64,000 nt of DNA from Floridanema aerugineum. Its GTDB lineage: Bacteria > Cyanobacteriota > Cyanobacteriia > Cyanobacteriales > Aerosakkonemataceae. The position numbers were made by a program, and so were the translations under genes. Positions 37,239-46,346 of the stretch are shown piece by piece. Under the pieces are notes generated by a model. That model did not search any database and was not told where the DNA came from. It saw nothing but the letters and a program-made list of their open reading frames with translations. The stretch lies in NCBI RefSeq assembly GCF_041929345.1, contig NZ_JBHFNQ010000064.1, forward strand, positions 1 to 64,000. The letters run 5' to 3'. Every line of letters begins with the position of its first letter. Position 1 is the stretch's first letter.

Positions 37239-38765
37239 ATGCTGAGTACTTTAATTTGGTTGCCTGTCATTGGTGCTGCTATTATCGGCGTTTTACCGCA
37301 AGAAAAAGCAGCACGTAACGCTCGAAATTTAGCTTTAATAGTAGCTAGCATCATCTTTTTCTGGACTCTTTTCATTCTGTCCAAATTCAGTATTAGCAAT
37401 CCCAGTTTTCAATTAACCGAATTTCTGCCTTGGATTGAAACTTTGGGTTTGTCCTATAGTTTGGGGATCGATGGGATATCTTTACCTTTAATTGTTTTAA
37501 ACAGCTTGCTGATTTGGATAGTCATTTTCAGCAGCGGTGAAAACATTTCTCGTCCCAAACTTTATTACTCTTTAATTCTGCTAGTTAGTTCTGGGTTAGC
37601 AGGTTCTTTCTTAGCACAGAATTTACTGCTGTTTGTGCTGTTCTACGAAATTGAACTCATTCCCCTGTATCTGTTAATTGCGATTTGGGGTGGTTTAAAA
37701 CGGGAATATGCAGCAATTAAATTTTTACTTTACACAGCAGTTTCGGGAATTCTGATTTTAGCTGCTTTTTTAGCTTTGGGTTGGTTAGCAGGAACTACCA
37801 TTAGAGGCGCTACTTTCAATTTTGATTATGCCACAATTAAATCAACAGTTTTGCCTTTTAGTTGGCAACTTCCTCTGTTAATTACTTTGTTAATTGGTTT
37901 CGGAATCAAGACTCCTTTAGTTCCTTTCCACACTTGGTTGCCTGATGCTTATGTGGAAGCTTCTCCACCAATAGCAATTCTTTTGGGTGGTGTTTTAGCG
38001 AAGTTGGGAACTTATGGTTTAGTGCGTTTTTGTTTGGGTTTATTCCCTGATGTTTGGGGAACTTTGGCTCCTAGTTTAGCAGTTTGGGCGACGGTGAGTG
38101 TGGTTTATGGGGCGCTAACTGCGATCGCTCAAAAAGACATCAAAAGAATGGTAGCTTATAGTTCGATCGGACACATGGGTTATGTGCTCTTAGGACTCGC
38201 CCCCGCCACACCTTTAGGAACTGTCGGCGCAGTCGCCCAAATGTTCAGTCACGGCGTTATTTTAGCTGCACTTTTCTATTTAGTTGGTGTAGTTGAAGCA
38301 AAAGTGGGAACTCGCGAACTTGATGTACTCAATGGTTTAATGAATCCCATTCGCGGTTTACCTTTTATTAGCGCTTTTCTCGTAGCAGCAGGAATGGCAA
38401 GTGCGGGTATTCCAGGTTTAGTAGGTTTCATTGCTGAATTTGTAGTTTTCCAAGGCGCTTATGCAACATTTCCTATTCCAACTTTAATCTGTGTCGTAGG
38501 CACAATGTTGACCGGAGTTTACTTCGTAATTCTGTTAAACCGCACCTGTTTTGGTAAGTTGGATAATGCCACAGCTTATTATCCCAAAGTGTTATGGACT
38601 GAAAGAATTCCCGCTTTAATTTTAGTAGGTTTAACTTTCTTTTTGGGCGTGCAACCTACTTGGTTAATGCGTTGGAGTGAAAAAAGTAGCACTGCATTAG
38701 TTGCATCTGTGCAAGTTCATCCACAACAACAAATAGCTAAGGTGATAGAAATTTCTCAGAAGTAA
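37239..38765 (+). CDS. ndhD: NDH-1 subunit NdhD, CO2-uptake type (NdhD3/D4)
   Basis: 508 residues with about 14 membrane helices. LSYSLGIDGISLPLIVLNSLL, FYEIELIPLYLLIAIWGG and KTPLVPFHTWLPDAYVEASPP are the conserved antiporter-subunit motifs, with the functional Glu (FYEIELIP) and Lys residues present. It lies 147 bp after ndhF, separated by ACTCAAA-type repeats, and upstream of the CO2 hydration protein. It forms the distal membrane arm of a CO2-hydrating NDH-1 complex in the thylakoid membrane. Confidence 0.93.
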   Translation: MLSTLIWLPVIGAAIIGVLPQEKAARNARNLALIVASIIFFWTLFILSKFSISNPSFQLTEFLPWIETLGLSYSLGIDGISLPLIVLNSLLIWIVIFSSGENISRPKLYYSLILLVSSGLAGSFLAQNLLLFVLFYEIELIPLYLLIAIWGGLKREYAAIKFLLYTAVSGILILAAFLALGWLAGTTIRGATFNFDYATIKSTVLPFSWQLPLLITLLIGFGIKTPLVPFHTWLPDAYVEASPPIAILLGGVLAKLGTYGLVRFCLGLFPDVWGTLAPSLAVWATVSVVYGALTAIAQKDIKRMVAYSSIGHMGYVLLGLAPATPLGTVGAVAQMFSHGVILAALFYLVGVVEAKVGTRELDVLNGLMNPIRGLPFISAFLVAAGMASAGIPGLVGFIAEFVVFQGAYATFPIPTLICVVGTMLTGVYFVILLNRTCFGKLDNATAYYPKVLWTERIPALILVGLTFFLGVQPTWLMRWSEKSSTALVASVQVHPQQQIAKVIEISQK

Positions 38766-38795
38766 GTAGAGTTTGCTGCCAGAACTTGTTTTTAG

Positions 38796-38836
38796 AACGC
38801 AGATGAATGCAGATCAACGCAGATCAACGCAGATGA
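38796..38836. repeat. Decamer tandem repeat (AACGCAGATC)
   Basis: Four imperfect copies of AACGCAGATSA between ndhD and the CO2 hydration gene. Confidence 0.65.
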
Positions 38837-38924
38837 AGAACAAAATTTTGGTTAAGTGTTCAATATCTGGTTTGTAAATGGCAGATTAAGAGCATTTTTG
38901 GTTGTCAATTTTTAGGGAAGTAAG

Positions 38925-40223
38925 ATGGTACAAACTCCGGTTAAGTCTACAAGTAAATTGCCTCCTTCTAGGCATAAATATGCTGATGTTGTGCATCGTT
39001 TGGAAGCTGGCGGTGCGATGTTACCTGATTCGCCAGAAAATTTGATGCAAATTATCGGTATCTATAAAGCTTATGCTGTACCGATGGATTTTTATTGGCG
39101 GGATTTGCTTTATATTGGTGAGAAGGTTTTTGTCGATCCTTTCCCTTTCTTTAAGTACTTTTTGCCCGATGAGTATTTAAATTTGCATAACCATTATCAA
39201 GGTGATGATGCAGATTATCGAGTTTGGAGAAAGGGAGAAGCTACAGCGCATCCTGAACTTTTAGAGTTTATGGATAAGGGAGAATTAAAGAAGAATTTTC
39301 CTCGGATTTTTCATCACCTTTGGCACGATCGCGTTAACATGGAATTCGCTGAAGAATGTATGCGTTCTATGCTTTGGCATCGTCTCGGTGGTGGTATGGA
39401 TCTTTATTTGGATACCCCAGAATATAAGAAATCTGCTGATGAGGCGATTAAGTCTTATTTCAAGGGTAATCCAGCAATGTTAACCCTTTATAAACTGTTC
39501 CCAGATTTGTTTTTGGAACAGTGTCGCCAAGCTTCTTATTATGCTAATCTGGGATTATTCTGGGAAGTAATGGCTCCGGTGTTTTTTGAGATTAGCGATC
39601 GCTACGATGCCGGAGAAATTACCACCGTTCCTCAAGCAATGGATTTCTTGGTTAATTGCATCTTTATCGCTGCCGGAAGACCAATTTATCACCATGTAAA
39701 AATCCGCGATGAAGTGCATAAAATCATTCCCAAAGATTTGGGTTTAATGTGGTTATATGATGCTGCTTTACCTTACGTCGAAGCAGTTTTCTATCGCACT
39801 TCACCTTTCCGAGGCACTAAATCTTACAACGCCCAAGCAAAACAAATTCCTGAAAAGCAAGAAGATTTCCATTATGGAATTCTCTACGCTGATGTGTTTC
39901 CGGTAGGTACTGCGGGTATTCCTCCAACCCAATTAATGCAGGATATGTTCCATTTCTTACCCCCATATCTGAAGGATTACTATCACAAACATTGCCGCAA
40001 TGAAGATGATATGCTAATCCAATTGGGGATTAGTTTCCAACGTTCCATGTATGTGGTGACATCAGCAGTATTTAACGGTTTAAGGACTGCTTTACTCTAT
40101 CCTTTAGACGATCCAAATCCGAAACATTTGATGGCAAATCGCCAGTTCTTTGAATCTCAACTCGATCGTTTCTTGCGCCCAGAAGCGAGAATCGGTAGCA
40201 TTCAAAATCAAGAGTACAGGTAA
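38925..40223 (+). CDS. CO2 hydration protein (CupA/CupB, ChpY/ChpX family)
   Basis: 432 residues starting MVQTPVKSTSKLPPSRHKYADVVHRLEAGGAMLPD, a family-typical N-terminus. Further conserved segments are PENLMQIIGIYKAYAVPMDFYWRDLLYIGE, GDDADYRVWRKGEATAHPELLEF, FYRTSPFRGTKSYNAQAKQ and FHYGILYADVFPVGTAGIPPTQLMQD, with several conserved His, Glu and Asp. The protein caps the NDH-1 MS/MS' complex and is thought to hydrate CO2 in a carbonic-anhydrase-like reaction coupled to proton pumping. AGGGAAG precedes ATG. No cupS (small fasciclin-like) gene follows, which leans toward the constitutive ndhF4-ndhD4-cupB type, but I cannot exclude cupA. Confidence 0.92.
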   Translation: MVQTPVKSTSKLPPSRHKYADVVHRLEAGGAMLPDSPENLMQIIGIYKAYAVPMDFYWRDLLYIGEKVFVDPFPFFKYFLPDEYLNLHNHYQGDDADYRVWRKGEATAHPELLEFMDKGELKKNFPRIFHHLWHDRVNMEFAEECMRSMLWHRLGGGMDLYLDTPEYKKSADEAIKSYFKGNPAMLTLYKLFPDLFLEQCRQASYYANLGLFWEVMAPVFFEISDRYDAGEITTVPQAMDFLVNCIFIAAGRPIYHHVKIRDEVHKIIPKDLGLMWLYDAALPYVEAVFYRTSPFRGTKSYNAQAKQIPEKQEDFHYGILYADVFPVGTAGIPPTQLMQDMFHFLPPYLKDYYHKHCRNEDDMLIQLGISFQRSMYVVTSAVFNGLRTALLYPLDDPNPKHLMANRQFFESQLDRFLRPEARIGSIQNQEYR

Positions 40224-40233
40224 CTTTCTCAAA

Positions 40234-40283
40234 GTTCGTTGTAAGCACTTCAGTGCTACAGCGCTAAAGCGCTTACAACGAAC
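40234..40283. repeat. Dispersed inverted repeat (GTTCGTTGTAAGC)
   Basis: Perfect 13-bp ends at 40234-40246 and 40271-40283 enclose two smaller palindromes, GCACTTCAGTGC and AGCGCTAAAGCGCT. Related words open the window at 1-38. Confidence 0.65.
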
Positions 40284-40329
40284 AGTACAATAGCTGTGAA
40301 AGGTGTCTTTACTCACAGCAAACAAACTG

Positions 40330-41673
40330 ATGAACAAGATAATTTATCCAACTCTTGATTTATTTCTTTATCACCAAAGAGAAGCTTTAACAGAGAACGA
40401 AGCAGATATTAAAACTAATCATGCTAATTTTTGGTCTAATTTACCCAAGAATTTAAAGGTAGAACTGAGTGAAGAAGCAAAAGCAGAAAATACAGAATAT
40501 GTCAGATTACTGGAATTTTCTGAAGCTGCCAAGAGACAAAAACAATTTTTCTTTACTGCATCTTTGGGCGGATATCCTATAGAAGCTTCTTACTATCCAA
40601 TTCGGTTAAATGATACTTATGCGCTATTATTTGATTGCTATATTAATGATAAAATCCAAGCTCAACCTATTACTTGTCTACAATATTTAAAAACTTTAGC
40701 TGATTATAAAACTGCAAATTTAGGCACAACTTGGATAATTTCCGGTTACTTACCGCCATCTTCTAACCCTCAAATTATCGCCCAAGAATTATACAAAGAA
40801 TTTACTGGTAAAGAATGGCAAAATCCCCAAGAAGGTAAGTTTTTAGGTGCTAATGTTTTTGAAATTTGGCAATCTCCGCAACAGTGGGAAGATATAGAAA
40901 AGGAAAATCATCATGTTTTGATTTTTCTTTATCCCAATTTGCAAACGATGGAGAAAACAGCTAGTTTTTATAAACTATGGTTACAGCTTTTTGCTTACCG
41001 TAATAAAATTATTTGGGCTTATTCGGAAAGCCGAAAATGTAACCATGAATTGCATAAATTGGTTAGGGAAATTGCCAATACAACCCAGAAAATAGAGAAT
41101 TTTTCTGCATCAAGCGATTTACAGAAAATACTCCAATGTCAGCCAAAAATATCTTTTAATTATTTAACTGAAGTCAATCAACTGGAAATATTTCAACAAA
41201 CTATCAAGATTAACTTAGCAAATTACCAATCTATCATAAACACAATTGAAGAAAAGGCTCAATTTTTAGCTGAAAAAGATGTGATGATAGGCGATACTCT
41301 CCTAAAATATTTAGAATATTTTAGGAGAGTAGTAGAGCAAAAATATCAATTTCAAATAGCAAAAGATTACACTAATTATAGTTTAATGGCTAAAGTTTTA
41401 GAAAGCCAGGTTAACATAATTCAAGGGATGATAGATTTAGAGAGAAAAGAAAGCGATCGCACTCTCACCAACACAATTATTATCGCCAGTACCGGATTAG
41501 CAGCAAGTAGCGTTACCGCCTCTATTATCTCTCAAAAATTGCCATCTCCCACAGAAAGAAGTAACTCAATTTCTGTTGAACAAGCTTTTGGTTTAAGTGT
41601 TGGAATAGGTTTAGTTGCGGTGGCGATCGCTTATGTAATTCTCCGTCTATTCCGCAAAGTTTTGCTAAAGTAA
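40330..41673 (+). CDS. Hypothetical protein with two C-terminal membrane helices (CorA-like architecture)
   Basis: 447 residues from ATG 40330; a GTG at 40303 would add nine residues and neither has a clear ribosome-binding site. The N-terminal about 240 residues are mixed alpha/beta and soluble (ALLFDCYINDKIQAQPITCLQYL, HHVLIFLYPNL). A helical, coiled-coil-like region follows (about 260-385), and then two membrane segments (TLTNTIIIASTGLAASSVTASII and AFGLSVGIGLVAVAIAYVILRLF) with a basic tail. This resembles the topology of CorA-type transporters, but the loop motif GMN is absent. I do not recognise the family; function is unknown. Confidence 0.65.
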   Translation: MNKIIYPTLDLFLYHQREALTENEADIKTNHANFWSNLPKNLKVELSEEAKAENTEYVRLLEFSEAAKRQKQFFFTASLGGYPIEASYYPIRLNDTYALLFDCYINDKIQAQPITCLQYLKTLADYKTANLGTTWIISGYLPPSSNPQIIAQELYKEFTGKEWQNPQEGKFLGANVFEIWQSPQQWEDIEKENHHVLIFLYPNLQTMEKTASFYKLWLQLFAYRNKIIWAYSESRKCNHELHKLVREIANTTQKIENFSASSDLQKILQCQPKISFNYLTEVNQLEIFQQTIKINLANYQSIINTIEEKAQFLAEKDVMIGDTLLKYLEYFRRVVEQKYQFQIAKDYTNYSLMAKVLESQVNIIQGMIDLERKESDRTLTNTIIIASTGLAASSVTASIISQKLPSPTERSNSISVEQAFGLSVGIGLVAVAIAYVILRLFRKVLLK

Positions 41674-41702
41674 GAAAAACCCCAAATTTAAAATTAGTAG
41701 AT

Positions 41703-42383
41703 ATGGTAACATCAGACAAAGCTTTAGTTGAACAACCTGTTCCAGCAATTCCTCAAGAAAATAGAATCGTGATGCGAGGTGTTAGCTGGCAAACTTACAA
41801 ACAATTAATGAAAGAAGTAGGAGACGATCGCGCTTGGAGAATCGCTTACGATCGAGGAGTGTTAGAAACTAGAATGCCATTAGAAGAACACGAAGAACCC
41901 AAAGGTTTAATAGAGAGTTTTGTTGAAGTCATTGCAGACGAACTCGGTATTGAAGTAAGAAAGTTAGGTGCTTTAACCTTAGAACGAGAAGATTTAACTC
42001 GTGCTGTAGAACCAGATACTTGTTTTTACATTCAAAATGAAGCTTTGGTAAGAGGACGTAAAATTAACTTGCCAGAAGATCCACCACCGGATTTAGCAGT
42101 AGAATCAGACTATACCAGTTCTTCTGTCAACAAAGAAGCGCTTTATTCAGCTTTAGGTGTTCCCGAACTCTGGCGATATACTAGGAAAACATTGTTGATT
42201 TATCGACGAGTTGAAGGGGGATATGAACAGTGCGAACAAAGTTTAGCATTTCCCTTTTTACCAATAGGAGAAATTCCCAATTTTATCGAACAAAGTCGCA
42301 CAATTGGACAAAGAAGCGCAGTAAAATTGTTTAGACAGCGTATTCGGGAAATTCTTAATAGTCAATCAACAGGTGACAGTTAG
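41703..42383 (+). CDS. Uma2 family protein (DUF820, PD-(D/E)xK-like nuclease fold)
   Basis: 226 residues with the Uma2 pattern: LETRMPLEEHEEPKGLIESFV, then VEPDTCFYIQN, PPPDLAVESDYTSSSVNKEALYSALGVPELWRY and LIYRR. The acidic EPD and E (VES) plus Lys of VNKE fit a PD-(D/E)xK core. The family is expanded in cyanobacteria, often in many copies per genome, and its function is unproven despite the endonuclease label. It starts 29 bp after the previous gene on the same strand, so the two could be co-transcribed. Confidence 0.88.
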   Translation: MVTSDKALVEQPVPAIPQENRIVMRGVSWQTYKQLMKEVGDDRAWRIAYDRGVLETRMPLEEHEEPKGLIESFVEVIADELGIEVRKLGALTLEREDLTRAVEPDTCFYIQNEALVRGRKINLPEDPPPDLAVESDYTSSSVNKEALYSALGVPELWRYTRKTLLIYRRVEGGYEQCEQSLAFPFLPIGEIPNFIEQSRTIGQRSAVKLFRQRIREILNSQSTGDS

Positions 42384-42402
42384 GATTGAATATTTAGCAA
42401 GT

Positions 42403-44532
42403 TTAAAATATCTTACTAATTGGTTTTGTTTGATAAACAGGAATTTCAATACTAAACTCCGTTCCTTTCCCAACTTCAGAAACACAGCGTAAATCACCTT
42501 TATGTTTATCTACGATAATCTGATAACAAATAGATAAACCTAAACCAGTACCTTTACCCACAGGTTTTGTAGTAAAGAAAGGATCGAATAACTTAGTTTG
42601 ATTTTCATCTGAAATACCACAACCATTGTCTTTAATTTTAACTACGGCGCGGGATTTATCCTCAGATAATTCTGAATGGATTATAATAGTTGGAACCAAG
42701 TTTTGATTCTCCTCTTTTTCTTTGCTTCGGAATTTGTCTAAAGCATCGATCGCATTAGTCAAAATATTCATAAATACCTGATTTAATTGTCCAGCATAGC
42801 ATTCCAATAGTGGCAAATTACCATATTCTTTAACTACCTTAACCGCAAAATTTGCAGGTGTTTCTTTCAGACGATTTTGCAAAATCAATAAAGTACTATC
42901 AATTCCCTCATGAATATCCACATCTTTCATTTCCGCTTCATCAAAGCGGGAAAAATTGCGTAAAGACAGCACAATTTCCCGAATTCTATTCGCACCCATA
43001 CTCATCGATGCTTGAATTTTCTTTAAATCCGTTATCAGAAATTCTAAATCAATTTCTTCTTCCAATTCTTGAATTTCTGGTTCAGGATTAGGATACTTCT
43101 CTTGATACAATTCAATTAATCTGAGAAGTTCTTGTGTGTAGTCGGCAGCGTGGGGTAAATTGCCATAAATAAAATTAATCGGATTGTTAATTTCATGGGC
43201 TACACCTGCTACTAATTGTCCCAAACTAGACATTTTTTCTGTTTGAATTAGCTTCGCTTGTGCTTCCTGTAAAGCTTGATAAGCTTGCGCTGATTTTTCC
43301 ATTTCTTTTCGCAAGCGTTTTTCATTTACAGTTACTTGTCCCAACAAGTTATAAAAAGATATAGTTAACCTGCCAATTTCATCTTCTCGACTCATCAATT
43401 CTTCACTTTTAGGACTAGCTTCCGCCAATAAATTACACTCATCCATGATCGGTTGTAAACGCCGATTTAAATTTCTGACAAACAGAAAAACTACTGCGGC
43501 TAAAACAGCAGAAGCACCCATTGCTGCTAATAAAGTTCCCACAATTGAAAAGCGCAATAATGGCCCAATTACCATCCATTTTGGTATCGAAGCTAACAGA
43601 ATCCAATTATTATTAGAAATTTTTCGATAAGCCCAAAATTCCTGCTTACCTTCTTGATCTTGCCAAGATATAATTCCGGTATTTTCCTGATTATATTTAA
43701 GTTTTAAGTTAATTTTTTGCCAAAGTCGATCGTAGTTATTAATTTGAGGAAATGGCTTTAAATCAAGTGCTAATTGAGGATCTGGCGGATAAGCAATTAA
43801 ATTTCCTTTCGGACTCACTAGCACAAAATAACCAGAATCTCTCATGACAGACTGGGATAATTTTTCACTAATAAATCCCAATTCTAAATCTAAAGCCATT
43901 ACCCCCAACAGTTGTTTTTTATTATTATAAAATGGTAAAGTATAACTAGTGCTAACGAAGATTTGGGGAGGCTCAACAGTTGTTTCTTTATAGCGAACTG
44001 GCTCGAGCCAAATTGCTTTACCAGCCTGAATGGGATCTCTAAAATAACTTTCTTGAAAATCTCCCGGTTCACTTTCTCCCCCCTTGGCAATTACTTTACC
44101 ACTTTTGTCCCGAATCGCGAATGGATAGGCATACTTTCTTTCAGGAATAATCAAACGTTTTTCTGGGGGTTGCCCAAAACCTAGTCCAGTTCCTAAAGGC
44201 GAAGTTTGCAAAGAACGCCGGATTAAATCAACATAAACAAATTCTCTTTTTTCCCCGGCTTGATGAAGTGTTGTGGCTGCATCGGCAACTAGTTTTGCAG
44301 TATTCTCAAAGCTTTTAAAATTACCTTCTAAGCTTTCGGCTTGGACTTCTAAACTAGAGAGTAATTCTGCTTTTGATTGTTTAACAAGTTCCTGGTAAAA
44401 TAGATATGATGCACAAAGTAAACCTACTAATGTTCCGCCCAATACAGAGAGAAATAGTTTCCATCCCACCGATTTTAACAAGGAAATTTTTTCGGGACGA
44501 ACCTGGGTAATTTCTAATAAATTTGTTCCCAT
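42403..44532 (-). CDS. Cache-HAMP sensor histidine kinase
   Basis: 709 residues. Membrane helix 1 (about 24-46), an extracytoplasmic double-Cache sensor (about 50-325, with AIRDKSGKVIAKGG and YFVLVSPKGNLIAYP), membrane helix 2 (about 330-355), HAMP (356-410) and a coiled coil lead to a HisKA box (SSLGQLVAGVAHEINNPINF, phospho-acceptor His) and HATPase_c (MNILTNAIDAL, IKDNGCGIS, DPFFTTKPVGKGTGLGLS). It is a membrane sensor for a small extracellular ligand that cannot be named. No response regulator gene is adjacent, so the partner is encoded elsewhere. It is convergent with the Uma2 gene, 19 bp apart. Confidence 0.93.
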   Translation of the reverse strand: MGTNLLEITQVRPEKISLLKSVGWKLFLSVLGGTLVGLLCASYLFYQELVKQSKAELLSSLEVQAESLEGNFKSFENTAKLVADAATTLHQAGEKREFVYVDLIRRSLQTSPLGTGLGFGQPPEKRLIIPERKYAYPFAIRDKSGKVIAKGGESEPGDFQESYFRDPIQAGKAIWLEPVRYKETTVEPPQIFVSTSYTLPFYNNKKQLLGVMALDLELGFISEKLSQSVMRDSGYFVLVSPKGNLIAYPPDPQLALDLKPFPQINNYDRLWQKINLKLKYNQENTGIISWQDQEGKQEFWAYRKISNNNWILLASIPKWMVIGPLLRFSIVGTLLAAMGASAVLAAVVFLFVRNLNRRLQPIMDECNLLAEASPKSEELMSREDEIGRLTISFYNLLGQVTVNEKRLRKEMEKSAQAYQALQEAQAKLIQTEKMSSLGQLVAGVAHEINNPINFIYGNLPHAADYTQELLRLIELYQEKYPNPEPEIQELEEEIDLEFLITDLKKIQASMSMGANRIREIVLSLRNFSRFDEAEMKDVDIHEGIDSTLLILQNRLKETPANFAVKVVKEYGNLPLLECYAGQLNQVFMNILTNAIDALDKFRSKEKEENQNLVPTIIIHSELSEDKSRAVVKIKDNGCGISDENQTKLFDPFFTTKPVGKGTGLGLSICYQIIVDKHKGDLRCVSEVGKGTEFSIEIPVYQTKPISKIF

Positions 44533-44562
44533 AATATCACCAATGAATGAGTAAATTTGATA

Positions 44563-45216
44563 TTAGCAAAAGGGCGGTAAATTGTTAGCGATCGCACTAA
44601 CAGCTAACTGACTATACTCACGTTTGTTCGCCCGGTCATAGTAACAGTTGAGAATTGAATCCATCTTAGCTTTTCCTTGAGCGATCGCATTTACCTTATC
44701 AATATACCGAGCATCGATTAACCTCTTTAAAGGTTGTTCCACTCCATTAAAATATTCCATCGCTGCGGCAATTTTTCGCTCCCATTGTGGATAAAATTGC
44801 AAAAGATCATCAGGCATTACTTTAGTGCGCGAACAACCCTTTTCCGGCAAACAGTAAAAAGGTTCATCTAAATTTAAATAACCATAATCATCAGTTAACT
44901 CTTCTCCTGGGTAAATATCCCGCACCGCCACTTCAAACTTGTAAGGCGTACTCATACAATTAGAATTGAAACTATGATTGACAAACTTAGCAATATCCCA
45001 ACATAATATGTACTTACCATCGCGATCGCGGTAACAATACTTAAGCAACTTCTGTCGCAGCACAGTATCTAGAGAATTTACATAAGTTTCATCAAACTTT
45101 TGATCCAACTGATCTAACACCCAAGTAATCGTACCTTGAGGAATAAACTTAGTCGCAAAAACTCCGTAACCTACATACTTATTTATATAGAGAAGTTCTG
45201 TATCTGGATGAATCAT
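44563..45216 (-). CDS. SET domain-containing protein
   Basis: 217 residues from ATG 45216 (MIHPDTELLYINKYVGYGVFATKFIPQG); the frame is open 22 codons further upstream only from a TTG. It has the SET core: GYGVFATKFIPQGTITW at the N-terminal part, FVNHSFNSNC (80-87), and GEELTDDYG (104-112). Cys122 and Cys128 lie just after in a post-SET-like position. SET enzymes transfer methyl groups from S-adenosylmethionine to lysine; the substrate in bacteria is usually unknown. It lies 30 bp upstream of, and co-directional with, the histidine kinase gene, and 124 bp from a divergent HDAC-family gene. Confidence 0.87.
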   Translation of the reverse strand: MIHPDTELLYINKYVGYGVFATKFIPQGTITWVLDQLDQKFDETYVNSLDTVLRQKLLKYCYRDRDGKYILCWDIAKFVNHSFNSNCMSTPYKFEVAVRDIYPGEELTDDYGYLNLDEPFYCLPEKGCSRTKVMPDDLLQFYPQWERKIAAAMEYFNGVEQPLKRLIDARYIDKVNAIAQGKAKMDSILNCYYDRANKREYSQLAVSAIANNLPPFC

Positions 45217-45340
45217 ACTTTTTGCACCTAGCAATCTAATAATTTCATGGCAAATTCTGCTCAAGTTATGACAGATTTTCAACTTTAAATAGATTACAGT
45301 TTAATAGAAATACAATGGCGAAAAAACTTAAAAAATCGTA

Positions 45341-46258
45341 ATGGACTTGCCACTGATATATCATCCTGACTATATTGCGCCACTTCCAGAAGGACATCGT
45401 TTTCCCATGTCCAAATTTCGCCAACTCTACGAATTACTTTTAACTGATGGAACTGCCAAACCGCAACAATTTCATGCACCCAAACACCCTCCCTTAGAAT
45501 GGATTGAATTAGTTCACACACCAGAATATGTGCAAGCTTACTGCAAAGGCACGCTAGACAGCAAAGCCCAAAGAAGAATAGGATTACCTTGGAGTCCAGC
45601 TTTAGCTAATCGCACCTGCATTGCCGTAGGTGGTACCATATTGACAGCCCAATTAGCATTAACTCATGGTTTAGCCTGCAACACTGCGGGAGGAACACAT
45701 CACGCCTTTCCCAATTATGGATCTGGTTTTTGTATTTTTAACGATTTAGCCATAGCCGCCCGTGTTTTGCAACATATCGGGCTGATTCAAAAAGTTTTAA
45801 TCGTAGACTTGGATGTACATCAAGGAGACGGTACCGCCTTGATTTTTCAGGAAGACGAAAGTGTATTCACCTTTTCGATGCACTGTGAAGTAAATTTTCC
45901 CGGTACTAAACAAAAAAGTGACCTTGATGTTCCATTACCAGAGGGAATGGAAGATGACGCATATTTACAAACTTTAGCTAGTTACTTACCCGACTTGTTG
46001 AGCCAAGTGAAGCCAGATTTAGTATTATATGATGCAGGAGTTGATATTCATTTAGCCGATCGCTTAGGTAAATTAGCCCTCACAGACACCGGAATTTATC
46101 GTCGGGAAATGCAAGTTTTAAGTACTTGTGTCGCCAAAGGTTATCCCGTCGCTTGTGTCATCGGTGGCGGATATGCTGACGACCTCAAAAGTTTAGTTTA
46201 TCGTCATTCTCTACTGCATCGTGCCGCCAGCGAAATCTACCATCAGTATCATCTTTAA
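45341..46258 (+). CDS. Histone deacetylase family (arginase-fold) deacetylase
   Basis: 305 residues. Active-site residues are all visible: THHAF with the His pair (H120, H121), zinc ligands D158 and H160 in DLDVHQGDGT and D235 in DAGVD, and the GGGY Tyr (Y278). The length and sequence resemble class IV (HDAC11-like) bacterial enzymes, which may deacetylate lysines, polyamines or fatty-acylated lysine. The substrate here is unknown. It is divergently transcribed from the SET-domain gene across a 124-bp shared regulatory region and followed 88 bp later by gshA on the same strand. Confidence 0.92.
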   Translation: MDLPLIYHPDYIAPLPEGHRFPMSKFRQLYELLLTDGTAKPQQFHAPKHPPLEWIELVHTPEYVQAYCKGTLDSKAQRRIGLPWSPALANRTCIAVGGTILTAQLALTHGLACNTAGGTHHAFPNYGSGFCIFNDLAIAARVLQHIGLIQKVLIVDLDVHQGDGTALIFQEDESVFTFSMHCEVNFPGTKQKSDLDVPLPEGMEDDAYLQTLASYLPDLLSQVKPDLVLYDAGVDIHLADRLGKLALTDTGIYRREMQVLSTCVAKGYPVACVIGGGYADDLKSLVYRHSLLHRAASEIYHQYHL

Positions 46259-46334
46259 TGCCAGACTAATGACAGAGGAGCAATTCCGTTTCCTTGTCGC
46301 TAAACTTAAGTTAGAGCAGGTGATTGTAACCTGT

Positions 46335-46340
46335 AAAGGA
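46335..46340 (+). promoter_or_regulatory. Ribosome-binding site of gshA
   Basis: AAAGGA ends 6 nt before GTG 46347, supporting the non-ATG start. Confidence 0.6.
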
Positions 46341-46346
46341 TAAACC

